From Adiantum capillus-veneris (lineage: Eukaryota > Streptophyta > Polypodiopsida > Polypodiales > Pteridaceae), in assembly GCA_014529385.2 (NCBI GenBank), contig CM043950.1, positions 155,292,045-155,356,044 on the forward strand: a DNA stretch of 64,000 nt, in the 5' to 3' direction. A model generated the notes under the pieces. That model was not told the DNA's origin. It saw nothing but the letters and a program-made list of their open reading frames with translations, and did not search any database. The position numbers and the translations under genes were made by a program. Of this stretch, positions 46,228-56,969 are shown piece after piece (within the stretch, counting starts at the first letter, position 1; each line of letters opens with the position of its first letter).

Positions 46228-46640
46228 TGTTAGAATTTAGAGCTATTGGTAAGTCATCAGTTCAGTAAGTGAAGCTAGAATAGAGACCAGAAACTAGAAT
46301 GAAATGGTTATCTGAACTGAAATAGCAAACTGAAATAAGAGATAGACTGGACAACTGGAAAAGTTGTTGCAGTTTCAAATTCATATTCAAGACAATCAGT
46401 ACAAGGTGTAATGGTTTGAAGCTCAAATGATTACAATAGTAATGATTACAAGGTTACAGGCGAAGAGATTGTAGCTAGGAAAATACTCAAGGGATAATCC
46501 AAAAGGAACTCAAAAGTAAGAAGCAAGAAGCCCGATTACAATGTAATGGGTCCTATTTATAGCCTTCTAGAAGTTACTATGGTAATTGTCGTGGTAATTA
46601 CTAAATGCTCCATTGTTCGGCTTTCTAGGAGAGAGTTCCC
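46228..46640 (-). repeat. Probable 5' LTR of element K
   Basis: Inferred from position upstream of gag, a TATA box on the minus strand (TATAAATAG, about 46552-46561) and a worn primer-like sequence TGGAATTAG (minus, about 46226-46218). Ends CTAACA next to it. The outer limit, about 46640, is uncertain as no partner LTR is seen. Confidence 0.5.
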
Positions 46641-46706
46641 GCATGGTGAGACTGTCTTCACCTTCTATAGGCCGCGGCGGGGTGGGGAGCGGGGGGGGTG
46701 GAGGGG

Positions 46707-46715
46707 TATATAAAG
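46707..46715 (+). promoter_or_regulatory. TATA box upstream of ORF at 46880
   Basis: TATATAAAG preceded by a G-rich stretch and followed by GGGAGGGGG. It lies about 170 bp before an ATG in strong context (ATCACCATGGC). The spacer is a leader with CA and GA repeats. Such TATA boxes also occur in Tat-type LTRs, so an LTR origin is possible. Confidence 0.55.
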
Positions 46716-46767
46716 GGGAGGGGGCTTCTTATTTTTCTATCGACACTTGAGAGTGAGACAGAGAGAA

Positions 46768-46770
<3 letters not shown>

Positions 46771-46845
<75 letters not shown>

Positions 46846-46874
46846 GGAGAGAGAGAGAGAGAGAGAGAGAGAGA
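46771..46874. repeat. CA and GA microsatellites in putative 5' leader
   Basis: CA run 46771-46842 (36 repeats), then AGAAGG and GA run 46847-46874 (14 repeats), ending six bases before the ATG at 46880. Confidence 0.95.
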
Positions 46875-46879
46875 TCACC

Positions 46880-47613
46880 ATGGCAGCACATGCTAGCACA
46901 TCCTCCTCCCATGCAGCAGCAGCATCAAAAGAGCCACACACCCCCCTTTCATGGTTTCTTCTTTTCTTAGAGGACACTGAATATGTTGGACGCAATGATT
47001 TTCATGGCTTCTTTACTTGCACACTGGATTTACAAAAAACCATGCAACTCCACAATGATACTTTTCATGACATCATAGAGCATATGAATGCGCATATACT
47101 CAAGTATGCTATGAACTTTGAGGACAATGCCATGCTGTGGTTGCCATGTGATCTACTTTGCTACATCCACAAGGGCGACATTGCATTTTTAAAGAGACTA
47201 GTCCCTTGGAGGCAATTGAAAAAGAGGCAAACCACTTTCACCAAGTGACAAAGGAAGTTGCAGACTCCTTCAAGAAGCACAAAATTGGGCAATCTTTCTT
47301 GTCCAACATTTCCACTCTCTTCTTCATCGTCAATGAGGAGCTCTCCTGGGAGGAGATGGAGGTCCTGCATCTAGTAGTGGGTGATCGTAAAGGTCCCAAG
47401 GCCACCCCTATAGATGTCCAAAGTGAGCAAAGACTGCAAGTTGTCGAATATCCCCACGGCTTGGAAGAAGCAGTTGCAGTAAGGGCAGATTGTTGGCACC
47501 TCCAAGGTGCCCGCCGAACGTGAGAGCCGTGACCCTGCTGCAATTCCCGAAGTGGAGATTAGCCATCTTAGTAGCATAATTAGAGAAGATGAAGAGTATT
47601 TATTCTTACATGA
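46880..47613 (+). pseudogene. Unrecognised host-like ORF, 5' part (split by element C)
   Basis: Starts MAAHASTSSSHAAAASKEP, then PLSWFLLFLEDTEYVGRNDF and a helical acidic protein (HNDTFHDIIEHMNAHILKYA). At about 47190-47205 an indel shifts the frame; the other frame continues EAIEKEANHFHQVTKEVADS and then SWEEMEVLHLVVGDRKGPKA to about 47520. The first frame reopens after a stop at 47480 with QIVGTSKVPAERE and PEVEISHLSSIIREDEEYLF. Element C is inserted at 47613 and the frame resumes at 59207. Promoter-like sequence and strong ATG context suggest a real gene once. No family recognised; two frameshifts make it a pseudogene, unless introns explain them. Confidence 0.5.
47609..47613. other. Target-site duplication of element C, left copy
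   Basis: CATGA, repeated at 59202-59206. Confidence 0.88.
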
Positions 47614-48370
47614 TGTCATTAAATCTGATATCTAACCAACCCAAATGATTTTCTCATATTAAACTGGTCATTTAATGTGGGATAATAAACGGGAACAAGG
47701 GTTAGAATATAGACATGTGCTTACAGATTTATCTCAACACGGGGCCAATGGTAAAGGGGCCCAAATGAGAGATGGTCTATCAAAGAGCAAGGTTAATGAA
47801 TGGAGCTTAAAAGACCTAAGGGTTAGCTTCAATAAAGACCTCCAATGGTTAGTGTTAAAATTCCTTTGACCTTAGGCAAGCTAGGGTTGCGCTTGAGGTG
47901 GGAACCCAACCTAAACTTGCCTTTGACCTTAGGCAAGCTAGGGTTGAGCTTGAGGTGGGAACTCCACCTAAGGTGCTTGTCATGCTTGATGACTAAGGTA
48001 CTTGAGGTACTTGTCATACTTAATGAGAAAGGTGATTGAGAATCTTCCCATGCATGGGGGGTAAGGTGCTTGAGTCAAAATGAGACCCTAAAAACTTAAT
48101 GAGGAAGGTGCTTGAGAAGCTTCCTATGCATGAAAGTCCCAAATTTAGGGGAATCTTTGACCTAACCTTCCACTCACCCAAAGGGCACATGGGACACATG
48201 TCATACTCTCCCTAAGCTTAACCACATGGTGTGCTTGAATGCTATTGGTTGGGCTAAAGAGGGGTCCAATGAGCTTCTAGTTCCATCCAAAAAATATCTA
48301 GATATTTTCAAGCTCTCTTTCTAACTCTCTCTAAGGGGTAAGGAGGACACTTGTCCAAAGACTACCCATG
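47614..48370 (+). repeat. 5' LTR of element C, first part
   Basis: Begins TGTCATTAAATCTGATATC. Contains direct repeats of a TTTGACCTTAGGCAAGCTAGGGT-type unit (about 47868 and 47924) and the AAGGTGCTTGAG-type phrase several times. Broken at 48370 by the solo LTR (CCATG duplication at 48366-48370). Confidence 0.88.
47860..47975. repeat. Tandem units inside C LTR
   Basis: CCTTAGGCAAGCTAGGGTTG followed by GCTTGAGGTGGGAA occurs twice with a 56-bp period; the 3' LTR has three worn copies at 57797-57945. The unit number therefore differs between the two LTRs. Confidence 0.8.
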
Positions 48371-49865
48371 TGATAGCGGGAAAAAGAGCAGTGCAATCGG
48401 GTGGCCTCTGTACTCGTGCACACTCCACAAACCACGCCTCATGCAAACAAGCAAAGAACAAAACAAAGGGGGCACCACCCTAAATTAAGAGGTTTAGGGA
48501 CCTCACACATAGTGCACATAGGCAAGTGAGACTTCTGGCATTATGATGGCATCAAAACATATGGCAAAACACATAGAAACGAAGCTTAGGGACCTTATGT
48601 AGCATATATATACACAAGACATCAGCTTAACAATACAACGGCATCTGATCATACATAACAAGGATATAGAGAAGCAAGCCAAGGATGGCATAATCCCTTG
48701 TCAAAAACAATCAACCCAGCAAGTAGGTATGATCCTACTAGCAACACATCAATACCTTAGAGAATGATGGCGAGGATGGTGGCCATGGAGCATGAGAGAA
48801 GACTCCTTATTTAGGTTTTAGGGCTAGTAATGTAGCATACTAGAGGGAGAGAGAGAGAGGGAGAGAGAGTAGAGCTCCATCCATAGCTCCTCGTTGTGAG
48901 GAATGTCGTCATAGCTTCATTGCTTGGTGAAGGGGGTGAAGTGTTGGTTTTGAGTGAGAGAAGGCCTCCTTATATAGGTTTCTAAGAGGGTTTAGGATTA
49001 GGGATAAACATGCTTAAATCCGCTGGTTGGGGTTACTTTTTGCTTAGGGTGGTCAACAGATTGAGGTCACCTGATATGTCACCATCAAGATATTCTCTAG
49101 AGTGATGTGAGAGGGGAGGGTAAATGCTGATTTTTCTGATTGTGACACATGGGGATAAGGCCTTGACCAGCATTTAAGAGCAGGTAGGTGGCTGTTGAAA
49201 CTGGAGGTTCTGCACATGTCAGGGGGGGACCTGCGGGGGTCCTCCTGAATATCAAATTCTCAAAAAATCCTCAACCATGGCTTCTTTTGACATGTGTTCT
49301 TTGAAAAAATCAGCATGTCTCTTTTCAACTCAAAAGTCTTTATCCCTGTTGACTCACCTTTACCATAAGATTTTCCCCTTTTCTCCTCCTGTAACTGCAT
49401 TGTTGATGCCCAATCACTGCTTCTAGTAACAGTGAACTGTTACCTACCAAATACTTATGGTGCAGTAAAAAATATTTACCAAGGGTAAAAAAAGTTACTG
49501 TAGGTAAAAAGTGATTTGAATTTACCATGTAGGTGAAAAATATTTACTGTAGGTAAAAAATATTTACTGTCGGTCAAAAAGTGAAAACGGAGTATGATGT
49601 GCTGTGAGTCCACACGAACATCCTCGTGTAAATTTCACTAGAAATTCACACCTAGAATGGGCTATTCTGTAAGATATAGGTTATAGGCATGCATAAGAGC
49701 TCGTTCCCACGTATCTTCTGTCCATGGCACTTTTTACTCTTTGGTGCTTGTGAAGTAGATTTTTCTTCTCTTTCGAGATCCCTTGGACTAGAGTATCCTC
49801 ATCTCCCCAACAACTGACTGTGCCTTTATTGCATCTTCAGAAGGGGTCCTAAAAACCATGCATCA
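48371..49865 (-). mobile_element. Solo LTR of the element A family, inserted in C 5' LTR
   Basis: 1,495 bp, minus strand, nearly identical to the LTRs of element A over its whole length: TGATGCATGG start (49865 side), motif array, TATA box (48970-48976), GCTATCA end (48371 side). Flanked by CCATG at 48366-48370 and 49866-49870. An intact target duplication around a single LTR shows that a full element inserted and was lost by LTR-LTR recombination. Confidence 0.95.
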
Positions 49866-49870
49866 CCATG

Positions 49871-50641
49871 TACTTGAATGCATGTTGCATGTGATTGGCT
49901 AGGGGAAAATCATGTGGAAAATCTACCACTTTCCCCAAGCAAGAAATGGGGGTGCTAGGGGGATATACACCACACACACACACTCATTTTGTGGATCCAT
50001 TGTCACTTGGTGAAAGTTGAGTAACTCCACCTCCTTCTCCAAGCTTGTTAGAAGTGAGAGCCTACACCAACACTCTTGGCTATGGAATGCAAATCCAACC
50101 AAGATCCATGCTCCAATGCTTAAGATTGCCATCTTCTCCATCTTCATTACTATGCTATTATGTATGCTAGCAAGAAGAGTAATGATAAGTGAGGAACTAT
50201 TTCTTTCTCCTATGGAATGTTTCTTCTTCCTCGTCCCTATCCTCATTCCCCGCTAGCTCTCTCCACCTTCGAAGGTGTTTGAGGCCTTGGGACTAAGGCT
50301 TGGGATAGTTAATGCTTTCTACAAAGTTGATGTTATGCTTGTGATGCATGAAGCTTTCCATCTTCATTGCATCACCTAGGTCACAAGGAACACAAAGATT
50401 GTAATGTACCAAGTATCTCTTGATGGGAGAAACTATAATACAAATGCCTATTGGAGGGGGGACCGGCTCCGTATGAATCCGGTCCTCAACTATTTTCATG
50501 TTCTCTAAACTCTCTCTCTTGTAAAAGTATTGTTCAATCTTTTAAGTTCACCCGCTATGCTCACAAAGTAATCTCACAAAAGTGCTTCATCTAATCTCCT
50601 AATTCCGCTACTCTCAAAATTCATAGGCCATTTTCATTACA
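49871..50641 (+). repeat. 5' LTR of element C, second part
   Basis: Resumes TACTTGAATGCATG after the solo LTR. Contains GGGGACCGGCTCCGTATGAA then TCCGGTCCTCAAC near 50458-50490, and ends GCCATTTTCATTACA at 50641. Frames on both strands here match the same stretch of the 3' LTR and are not genes. Confidence 0.88.
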
Positions 50642-50642
50642 T

Positions 50643-50654
50643 TGGTATCAGAGC
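50643..50654 (+). other. Primer-binding site of element C
   Basis: TGGTATCAGAGC, exact initiator-methionine site, one base after the LTR. Confidence 0.92.
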
Positions 50655-51011
50655 ATTTGGTTTCTCTTTTCTTTCTTAAGAAGAGAGGTCCTTAAGTAGC
50701 CTATTAATGGTTGTTTTTGTTAATTATATTAGGGTAAGTGGGACTGGGATCGATTATCGGTTTTTTGAGCCCACTATGTGAAATATGGTGCACACCTCAG
50801 GAGCTTTGGTCTTAATAATGGAGTCTTTTTAGACTTGCCTACGGCTTTACCATTATTGAGCCATAAGAAGTCCGATAGGAGCTATCCCTTGGCAACTTTG
50901 CTATGTTATACTCACTCCACTACTCTCTATAATTAACCGATTTGAGCCGTGGGTGTAGATACTTAAGTGCCTATTTCAAAGGCTAAGAGGAGTAGCAACT
51001 AAGGTTTTGAA

Positions 51012-52602
51012 TTGATGAAGCATACACTAAGTAAACACGTAAGTTTAATTAGCAGCGCCAACAATAACCAAAAGAGTCATATGAACATTGATAACTTTGA
51101 TTTTACACATGAATGTGCCAATGATGATACCCCCATGTTTGTTAATTATCTTGTCACTAGGTTGCAACAAGCTATGGGCAACCCCACTTTGCAAGCCAAA
51201 GTTACTCAACAACTTCGTGCTTATGGGATTTCCTTTCCTCTCCAAGAGGATAGAGAGCTTACGAGGCCTCTTGATGAGACCCCCAAAAGAAGACTCTCTC
51301 TCATACGAGAGAAGGAATCCAAATATCAAGAAATCAATGAATCCCTAAATTCCTCCGAAGATGTGGCTCCACAAAGAAGGCGGACTAAACGATCGCCAAC
51401 TCCTCCCAAGAGTAAATGGTTAACCCGTAGTCCTTCTCCTCGTCACTCCAAAAGGGAAGAGAGGAAACCAAGGAAGAAAAGGGCAAGAAAGAGGTCACCC
51501 TCTTCTCTTTCTTCTTCACCTTCCTCCTCTATCGATGAAAGCTATGGCTATTCTCCTAGAGAATATAAGAGGGAAGGACATCACAAATCTTACCCTGCAT
51601 GGCAAAAGTCACAAAAGCTCAAGAAGTTCAAAGAGGGAGGAAAGAGTATCTCTTTTCTCACCTATGATGGCACCTTTGGTGCCATCGACAAAGTATTGGC
51701 CTTCATCCAACAATTTGATGCGGCCTTTGGAGATGAGGGCTTCACAGAGTCCTCCAAGCTACACCATGTAGCTATGCACTTCCAAAAATCGGTTCGTCAA
51801 TGGTGGGCTAGCCTTCGTGGCAATGGTGATGCCCCAAAGACGTGGAAAACTCTACCAGTTTCCCTCATGAAGCAATTTCTTGCAAGCGATGCAAAGGACA
51901 AAGTGCTCACCAAATGGCGTAGTTTGAGGCTTCTCTCTCATGAGTCTATCCACAAATACGTGAACAAGTTTTGGGTTTTACATCTCAAGGCTACTATCTT
52001 TCAAAAGATAGACTTTGCTAAGCAAAAGCAACAATTTTGTGCCGGATTACTTGAAGAGATGGCCAAGTATGTCTGGTTCTATCAGTGAAGTAATCCACCA
52101 TACCATGGTTGCTTCACGCATCAATTTCCAACAAGGGGTTAGACCGAATGTCAAGCCCATGGAAAATAAAGACAAAAGTGATGCAAAGGGAAAAATTAAT
52201 GCCCAAAATTTTTCCCAAGGCCATTCCAACAACAACAACAACAATTGGTCCAAGGAGAAAGGAGTTTACAAAGGTGAAAATAGACTCTCTCCTGAGGAGC
52301 TTGAAACTTTTCACAAGGATCACAAATGTTTTAAGTGTGGGGAGCAAGGACAAGGTTATCGTTCTTACCCCAAAAGAAATGCTCGCAATGAGACTCCTAG
52401 AGCTTCCACTATCGAAGCTCCAAAAGAGGATGCTCATTGCAAAGGATCACATCTTTCCTATGCTTGGGGAAAAGTAAGGGAGCATGATGCCTTCATGTTA
52501 TTTGACCCTGGTTCTTTGACCCTGGTTCTACTCACAAATTCATATCAATGGAGTTGGCCACCAAGTTGGGCATTCAAGCTTTTGAGATGGGAGATGCTGT
52601 AA
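51012..52602 (+). pseudogene. Element C gag
   Basis: The first frame, 51012-52088 (358 codons), has MFVNYLVTRLQQAMGNPTLQ, a long Arg/Ser-rich stretch (PKRRLS, KREERKPRKKRARKRS), then the capsid domain (FQKSVRQWWASLRGNG, WKTLPVSLMKQFLASDAKDK). A frame change near 52030-52090 leads to 52015-52602, with FQQGVRPNVKP, an Asn/Ser stretch and the zinc knuckle CFKCGEQGQGYRSY, in which the His and last Cys positions both read Tyr. The Arg/Ser-rich N-terminal half is unusual for gypsy Gag and is shared with element E. Confidence 0.82.
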
Positions 52603-52800
52603 CTACTGATGCCACTTTCAAGGGACAGCAAGCCTCTATTACTCCCTTGATTGGGAAGTTGAGGCTTCATGTCTAAAGCTATGTCGACAAAGAAGACTTC
52701 TTTATCTCTCCTCTCCAACATGAGGATGCTATCCTAGGGGTACCATGGTTCAACCACATGGCTGCCAATATGAAGTTCCCTGAAAGGAGAATCTACTTCA
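52485..52800 (+). pseudogene. Element C protease, active site duplicated
   Basis: MLFDPGS at 52495 is the expected active-site region, but the 14 bases TTGACCCTGGTTCT are repeated directly after it (about 52500-52528), shifting the frame. Further on the family motifs AFEMGDAVTTDATFKGQQ and EDAILGVPWFNHMA (LG-PWL strand) occur in the other frame, with two stops. Inactive. Confidence 0.78.
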
Positions 52801-52817
52801 CCTAGAGGGGCAAGAAT

Positions 52818-53503
52818 ATGTATATAGATGCTAATGAGTCTGGTCGTACTATACCACTTGTAAATCCTCTCGCCCTTGATAAACCAATGAAAAGCTCAGT
52901 TTCTGCGTACATGATTTTCGTCAAAGAGTCCCTAAAAGGTCCTAATGTTTCATCAAAGGTTAATGGTAGGAATCAAGAAGAGCTAGACTTGTCTAACTTT
53001 CTAAAAGGATTCCAAGATGTGTTCATCGATGATATCCCTATGGACTTACCTCAAAAACGAGGGGATGATGAACATCAAATAGAGCTCCTATCAGGAATCT
53101 CACCGCCTTACAAACCTCCCTATTGAGTTTCACAAGCTCAACAAGAGGAGATCATGAGGCAAGTACAAGAATTGGTAGACAAAGGGATGGTGAGGCCTAG
53201 CTCCTCTCAGATAGAAGATATGTTTGATAAGATACAAGTCTCTACCTACTTCAATAGGATTGACCTTAAAAGTAGCTACCATCAAATAAGGATAGTGAAT
53301 GAAGACATCCTAAAGACCGCATTTCGTACAATGTTTGGCCTTTATGAATATTTAGTCATTCCTTTTGGCTTCACTAATGCACCAGCTACATTCAATTGAT
53401 TGATGGAGAAAATTTTTAGACCCTACTTCAAATTCACTGGAGTGTTCTTTGATGATATCATCATCTACTCCAATTCCTTGGAGGAAGATTCATCAAGCAT
53501 TAA
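52818..53503 (+). pseudogene. Element C reverse transcriptase, N-terminal part
   Basis: Linker NFLKGFQDVFIDDIPMDLPQ, then HQIELLSGISPPYKPPY, VQELVDKGMVRPSSS. The next family block (SPVLLV-KKDG-R-CVDYR-LN) is missing: RPSSS joins straight to IEDMFDKIQVSTYFNRIDLK, so about 45-50 residues are deleted. Then SSYHQIRIVNEDILKTAFRT, VIPFGFTNAPATFN and the catalytic GVFFDDIIIYS (about 53440). Stops at 53124 and 53397. Interrupted at 53503 by element D. Confidence 0.82.
53500..53503. other. TTAA flank of element D, left
   Basis: TTAA before CACTAGG; the same four bases follow the right end at 54843-54846. Confidence 0.65.
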
Positions 53504-54842
53504 CACTAGGTTGGTAACCTAACAGGACATAAAAGTGTCCTTTCAGGGTTTTGAAAAAAACCTCCAAAACCATAGTACATCCACTCATTTTGTAAAATCC
53601 TTTCATGTGGTTATAGTTCCAGGCCTACTATACATGGAAAAAATAAGAAAGTTGTAAAATTTATCATCTTTTGGTCACACCAAGCGTCCAAAGTTGATGG
53701 ACCAGTGCATTTTCATCAAAACAGTCATTTCTTACGTTTTGTTGCATAAAAATAAGATTAGGGATTTTTGTAGGACTTGATATAAATTCCCTAGTTAACT
53801 TCAATGGGTTGGTGATCAGAACATATGATTGCTTCTCACTCACTATTTTTTGTTTTTCCAAAATAAATAGGTACAAAAAAGTTGAATTTTTACCATTATG
53901 CAAACCTATCATCAAAGTTTCTATAGCCACGCTCAATACAAATAATATATGCATGTTTTCTTAGTTCTCTATTGTCCTTTATGTTCGTAAGGAGCCATGG
54001 AGCATGTAAAAAGAATAATACATCCCTTACCAAGGGGAATCTTGGGGACAAAGATGAAGTGCTAAATACAGCAAACATGAAAAAATTGGGTTCAACATTA
54101 TGCGTTGTAGAATCCCATAGAAACTATTCAATATCTAGCCAAATTTGATCCTTATGACTAGATATGGTTACTACCTACAAAATGCATGTAGTTGTCACAA
54201 GAAACTAACAATATTGAAAAAACTATACTTGATATACTAGAATGTTTCGTTTTCTTCTATAATTGAAAAAATCAACCATCGTTGGGTACTATGCAAAATA
54301 GGGTATTAGGTGCCACAAAACTCAAGAAATATTAGCTTTATGTTACAATATGCGACATAGAAAATAAAAAATGCATTTAGATATCATGAAATCCACCAAA
54401 AAAATCATAGAAGAGCTAAAACTGGCTAAAATACAGGATTTGACAATTTTTGTAATTTGGTCATAACTTACAACTTTAATATTTATTTCTCCCTAGAAGC
54501 ATCAGGACATGTTAAGGACTACTAAAGATAATTCTCTAGCATTATAGACCTCACAAACATGAATTCTAGAGTGGCATAGTTGCAAAAAGTTGAAAAAAGG
54601 CAAAAACAGGACCCGTTTTTTCACACAGTTTAGGTTGTGAAATGTTGTGCAAGGACAAGGTTAAAGATGGAATTGATATTCCAAAAAAATGTCGAGTTTT
54701 TTTCAGCTCATGAGACAACTTTCTAGATAGATAGCACCTCAAAATCCATTTTGAAACTCTTGACATAATTCAAGGAAAATGGTCACTTAACAGGACATAA
54801 AAGTGTCCCACGACATAAAAGTGTCCCATTACCAACCTAGTG
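53504..54842. mobile_element. Element D: non-autonomous TIR DNA transposon in C RT
   Basis: 1,339 bp with 14-bp perfect terminal inverted repeats CACTAGGTTGGTAA, and hairpin-like subterminal motifs GGACATAAAAGTGTCC (one at 53524 on the left, two at about 54793 and 54812 on the right). CACTA ends plus repeated subterminal motifs point to the CACTA (En/Spm) group, though that group normally makes three-base duplications, whereas here the flanks are TTAA. No transposase is encoded. The RT frame resumes right after it (LRENKLFLNQKKSEF). Confidence 0.8.
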
Positions 54843-55292
54843 TTAAGGGAGAATAAGCTTTTTCTCAATCAAAAGAAAAGTGAATTTTTCCTTCAAGATA
54901 TTCAATACTTAGGTCATATTATCTCTTGAGAGGGTATCTGTATGGATCCATTAAAGTTGGAGGTAATAAAATCATGGCCTAATCCAAGGAATCCTTTATC
55001 TCTTGAGAGGGTATCTGTATGGATCCATTAAAGTTGGAGGTAATAAAATTATCTCCTTCAAGATATTCAATACTTAGGTCATATTATCTCTTGAGAGGGT
55101 ATCTGTATGGATCCATTAAAGTTGGAGGTAATAAAATCATGGCCTAATCCAAGGAATCTACATGAGAGAAGAAGCTTTATTGGTATGTGTGCATACTATA
55201 GACGCTTCATAGAAAAATTCTCTCAAATAGCAGGACCATTACATGACTTAACAAAGAAAAATGTTAAGTATCTATGGACTGCTAAGGAGTAA
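54843..55292 (+). pseudogene. Element C reverse transcriptase, C-terminal part
   Basis: LRENKLFLNQKKSEF, LGHIIS, then GICMDPLKLEVIKSWPNPRN and RSFIGMCAYYRRFIEKFSQI (thumb), PLHDLTKK. The section between is multiplied: the TCTCTTGAGAGGGTATCTG to GGTAATAAAAT unit occurs three times (54922, 54999, 55087), nested in a larger direct repeat (54890-54993 and 55053-55156). Confidence 0.82.
54890..55156 (+). repeat. Partial triplication in C RT
   Basis: CTTCAAGATATTCAATACTT at 54892 and 55055 begins two long near-identical copies; a shorter middle copy starts TCTCTTGAGAGGG at 54999. This arrangement is typical of template slippage, either during reverse transcription or later replication. Confidence 0.9.
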
Positions 55293-55729
55293 AGTGCTTT
55301 TGACAAGCTCAAAGAGAAGCTTACCTCCCAACCAGTCCTTATGCTTCCGGATCTCTCAAAGCCATTTGAGGTCAAATGTGATGCTTGTGGTGATTGCCTT
55401 GGGGCAGTCTTGCTTCAAGAAGGGCATGCCATAGCATATGAGAGCCAAAGGCTCAACACGGATGAACGGGTCTTAGGCATTTATGAGAAAGAGTTGTTAG
55501 TTGTTCTACATGTCCTAGACACATGGAAGCACTATCTATTGGGGACTCCATTCATTTTACGAACAGACCACCAAAGTGTCAAGTACTTCATGATGCAAAC
55601 AAAGCTTTCCGGAAAACAAATGAGGTGGGAAAATTTTCTTTTTCGCAATTTAATTTCCACATTGCTCACATTGCTGGTAAGCACAATCAACTGGCTGATG
55701 CACTTTTACGATGACCAAAAGTTAATGTT
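55293..55729 (+). pseudogene. Element C RNase H
   Basis: FDKLKEKLTSQPVLMLPDLS, FEVKCDACGDCLGAVLLQEG (Asp), IAYESQRLNTDERVLGIYEK (Glu), YLLGTPFILRTDHQSVKYFM (Asp). A frame change near 55600 moves to FNFHIAHIAGKHNQLADALL (last Asp). All four catalytic acids are visible. One stop at 55290 separates it from RT. Confidence 0.82.
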
Positions 55730-56960
55730 GTGTCAATAACAACTCACAATGATCTTTCTTCTATGATAGATGAGTATGCTACTGACCCTGACTTTAAAGA
55801 CATAATGTTATCCCTTGCTTTAGGGAAGAAAGAGGAACCATTCACCTTGCAGGATGGTTATCTTCTCCATGGAAATAGGCTATGTGTTACCCACTCCCTT
55901 CGTGAGAAAGTCATGTATGAATCCCATGCTCCCCCCTATGCGGGGCATAGATGCATTCAACCTACTCTTCAAGGAGTAGAGACGTACTTTTATTGGCCTA
56001 CCATGAAAGTGGACATACAAGAGTATGTTTCAAAATGTGTGGTATGCCAAAAGACCAAGTATGATAGAGGGAAGCAACCTGGATTACTCCAACCATTGCC
56101 AATTCCTAATTCACCATGGGAGAGTATATCCATGGATTTTATCTTTGGATTACCCAAGTCTATCCATGGGAATACGGGAATATGGACATTAGTCGACAGG
56201 TTTAGCAAGCAAGCACACTTTATCCCTGTCAAGAAGACTATTAAGGCACACCAAATGGCAACTCTTGTCATATCCTATATTTTCAAACACCATGGATTTC
56301 CAACATCCAGATAGAGATCCTAGAATGACCAATAATTTCTGGAAAGGTATCTTCGAAAATCTATATATAAGTGAATTTCTCTTTGGTATGTCACCCACAG
56401 ACGGATGGCCAAAGTGAGATAGCCAATCTTACGATTCTTGATCTACTAAAGAACCTATGTTACAGAAGTAGATCAACGCTCACAATGGGAAAAATACTTA
56501 CCTCTTGTAAAGTATGCGTATAATAATACTATCCATACTTCTACGGGAAAAGCACCTTTTGAAATTATAGAGGGAAGACCTAAAAGTCCCTTGCTACTTA
56601 AAGTACATGGGAAGATCTTCGCTGCCGATGAGTATAGCCATGACCTACAAGCATCTTTTCAAAAGATTAAAGAGGCTATATCCATCTCCTAACTAAGGCA
56701 AAAATCTAGTGCTGACAAGCATAGAAGAGCCTTAACATTCAAAGAAAATGATTGGGTCTTACTTAAGTTTCCTAAGGCTTGATTGAGGCAAACGACGGGC
56801 AAAAATCCTACGGGCCATCAAAAGTATTATGCTAAACTAGCAAAAAGATACTATGGTCCTTTTCAAATCCGAAGCCAATCAATGAGGTGGCTTATCAACT
56901 GAAGTTGCCTAATCATTGGCTCATATACAATGCTTTTCATGTAAGACTACTCTAGCCCTA
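55730..56960 (+). pseudogene. Element C integrase
   Basis: 55730-56314 is one open frame: zinc end with ESHAPPYAGHRCIQPTLQGV and CVVCQKTK, core start SISMDFIFGLPKS (first Asp), LVDRFSKQAHFIPV. It ends at 56312. In other frames the core continues: DRDPRMTNNFWKG (second Asp), CHPQTDGQSEIAN (Glu, about 56390), LLKNL, then KAPFEIIEGR and KSSADKHRRA. Inactive through frameshifts. Confidence 0.82.
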
Positions 56961-56969
56961 CAAATAAGA

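Larger units (their letters stand above)
41050..46640 (-). mobile_element. Element K: Ty3/gypsy retrotransposon relic, minus strand
   Basis: Minus strand, from a probable 5' LTR (46228-about 46640) through gag, protease, RT, RNase H to a worn integrase at about 41050-41560. Proteins are unlike those of A or C, so it is a third gypsy lineage. Its 3' LTR is not recognised. Multiple stops and frameshifts. Confidence 0.85.

Noticed and set aside
49923-50499. Matching ORF pairs at 49923-50499 and 58454-59060
   Set aside because: Duplicate because they lie in the two LTRs of element C; not genes.
53504-54842. Calling element D a piggyBac element from its TTAA flanks
   Set aside because: piggyBac ends normally start CCC; the CACTA termini and subterminal motifs fit the CACTA group better, so the class is left open.
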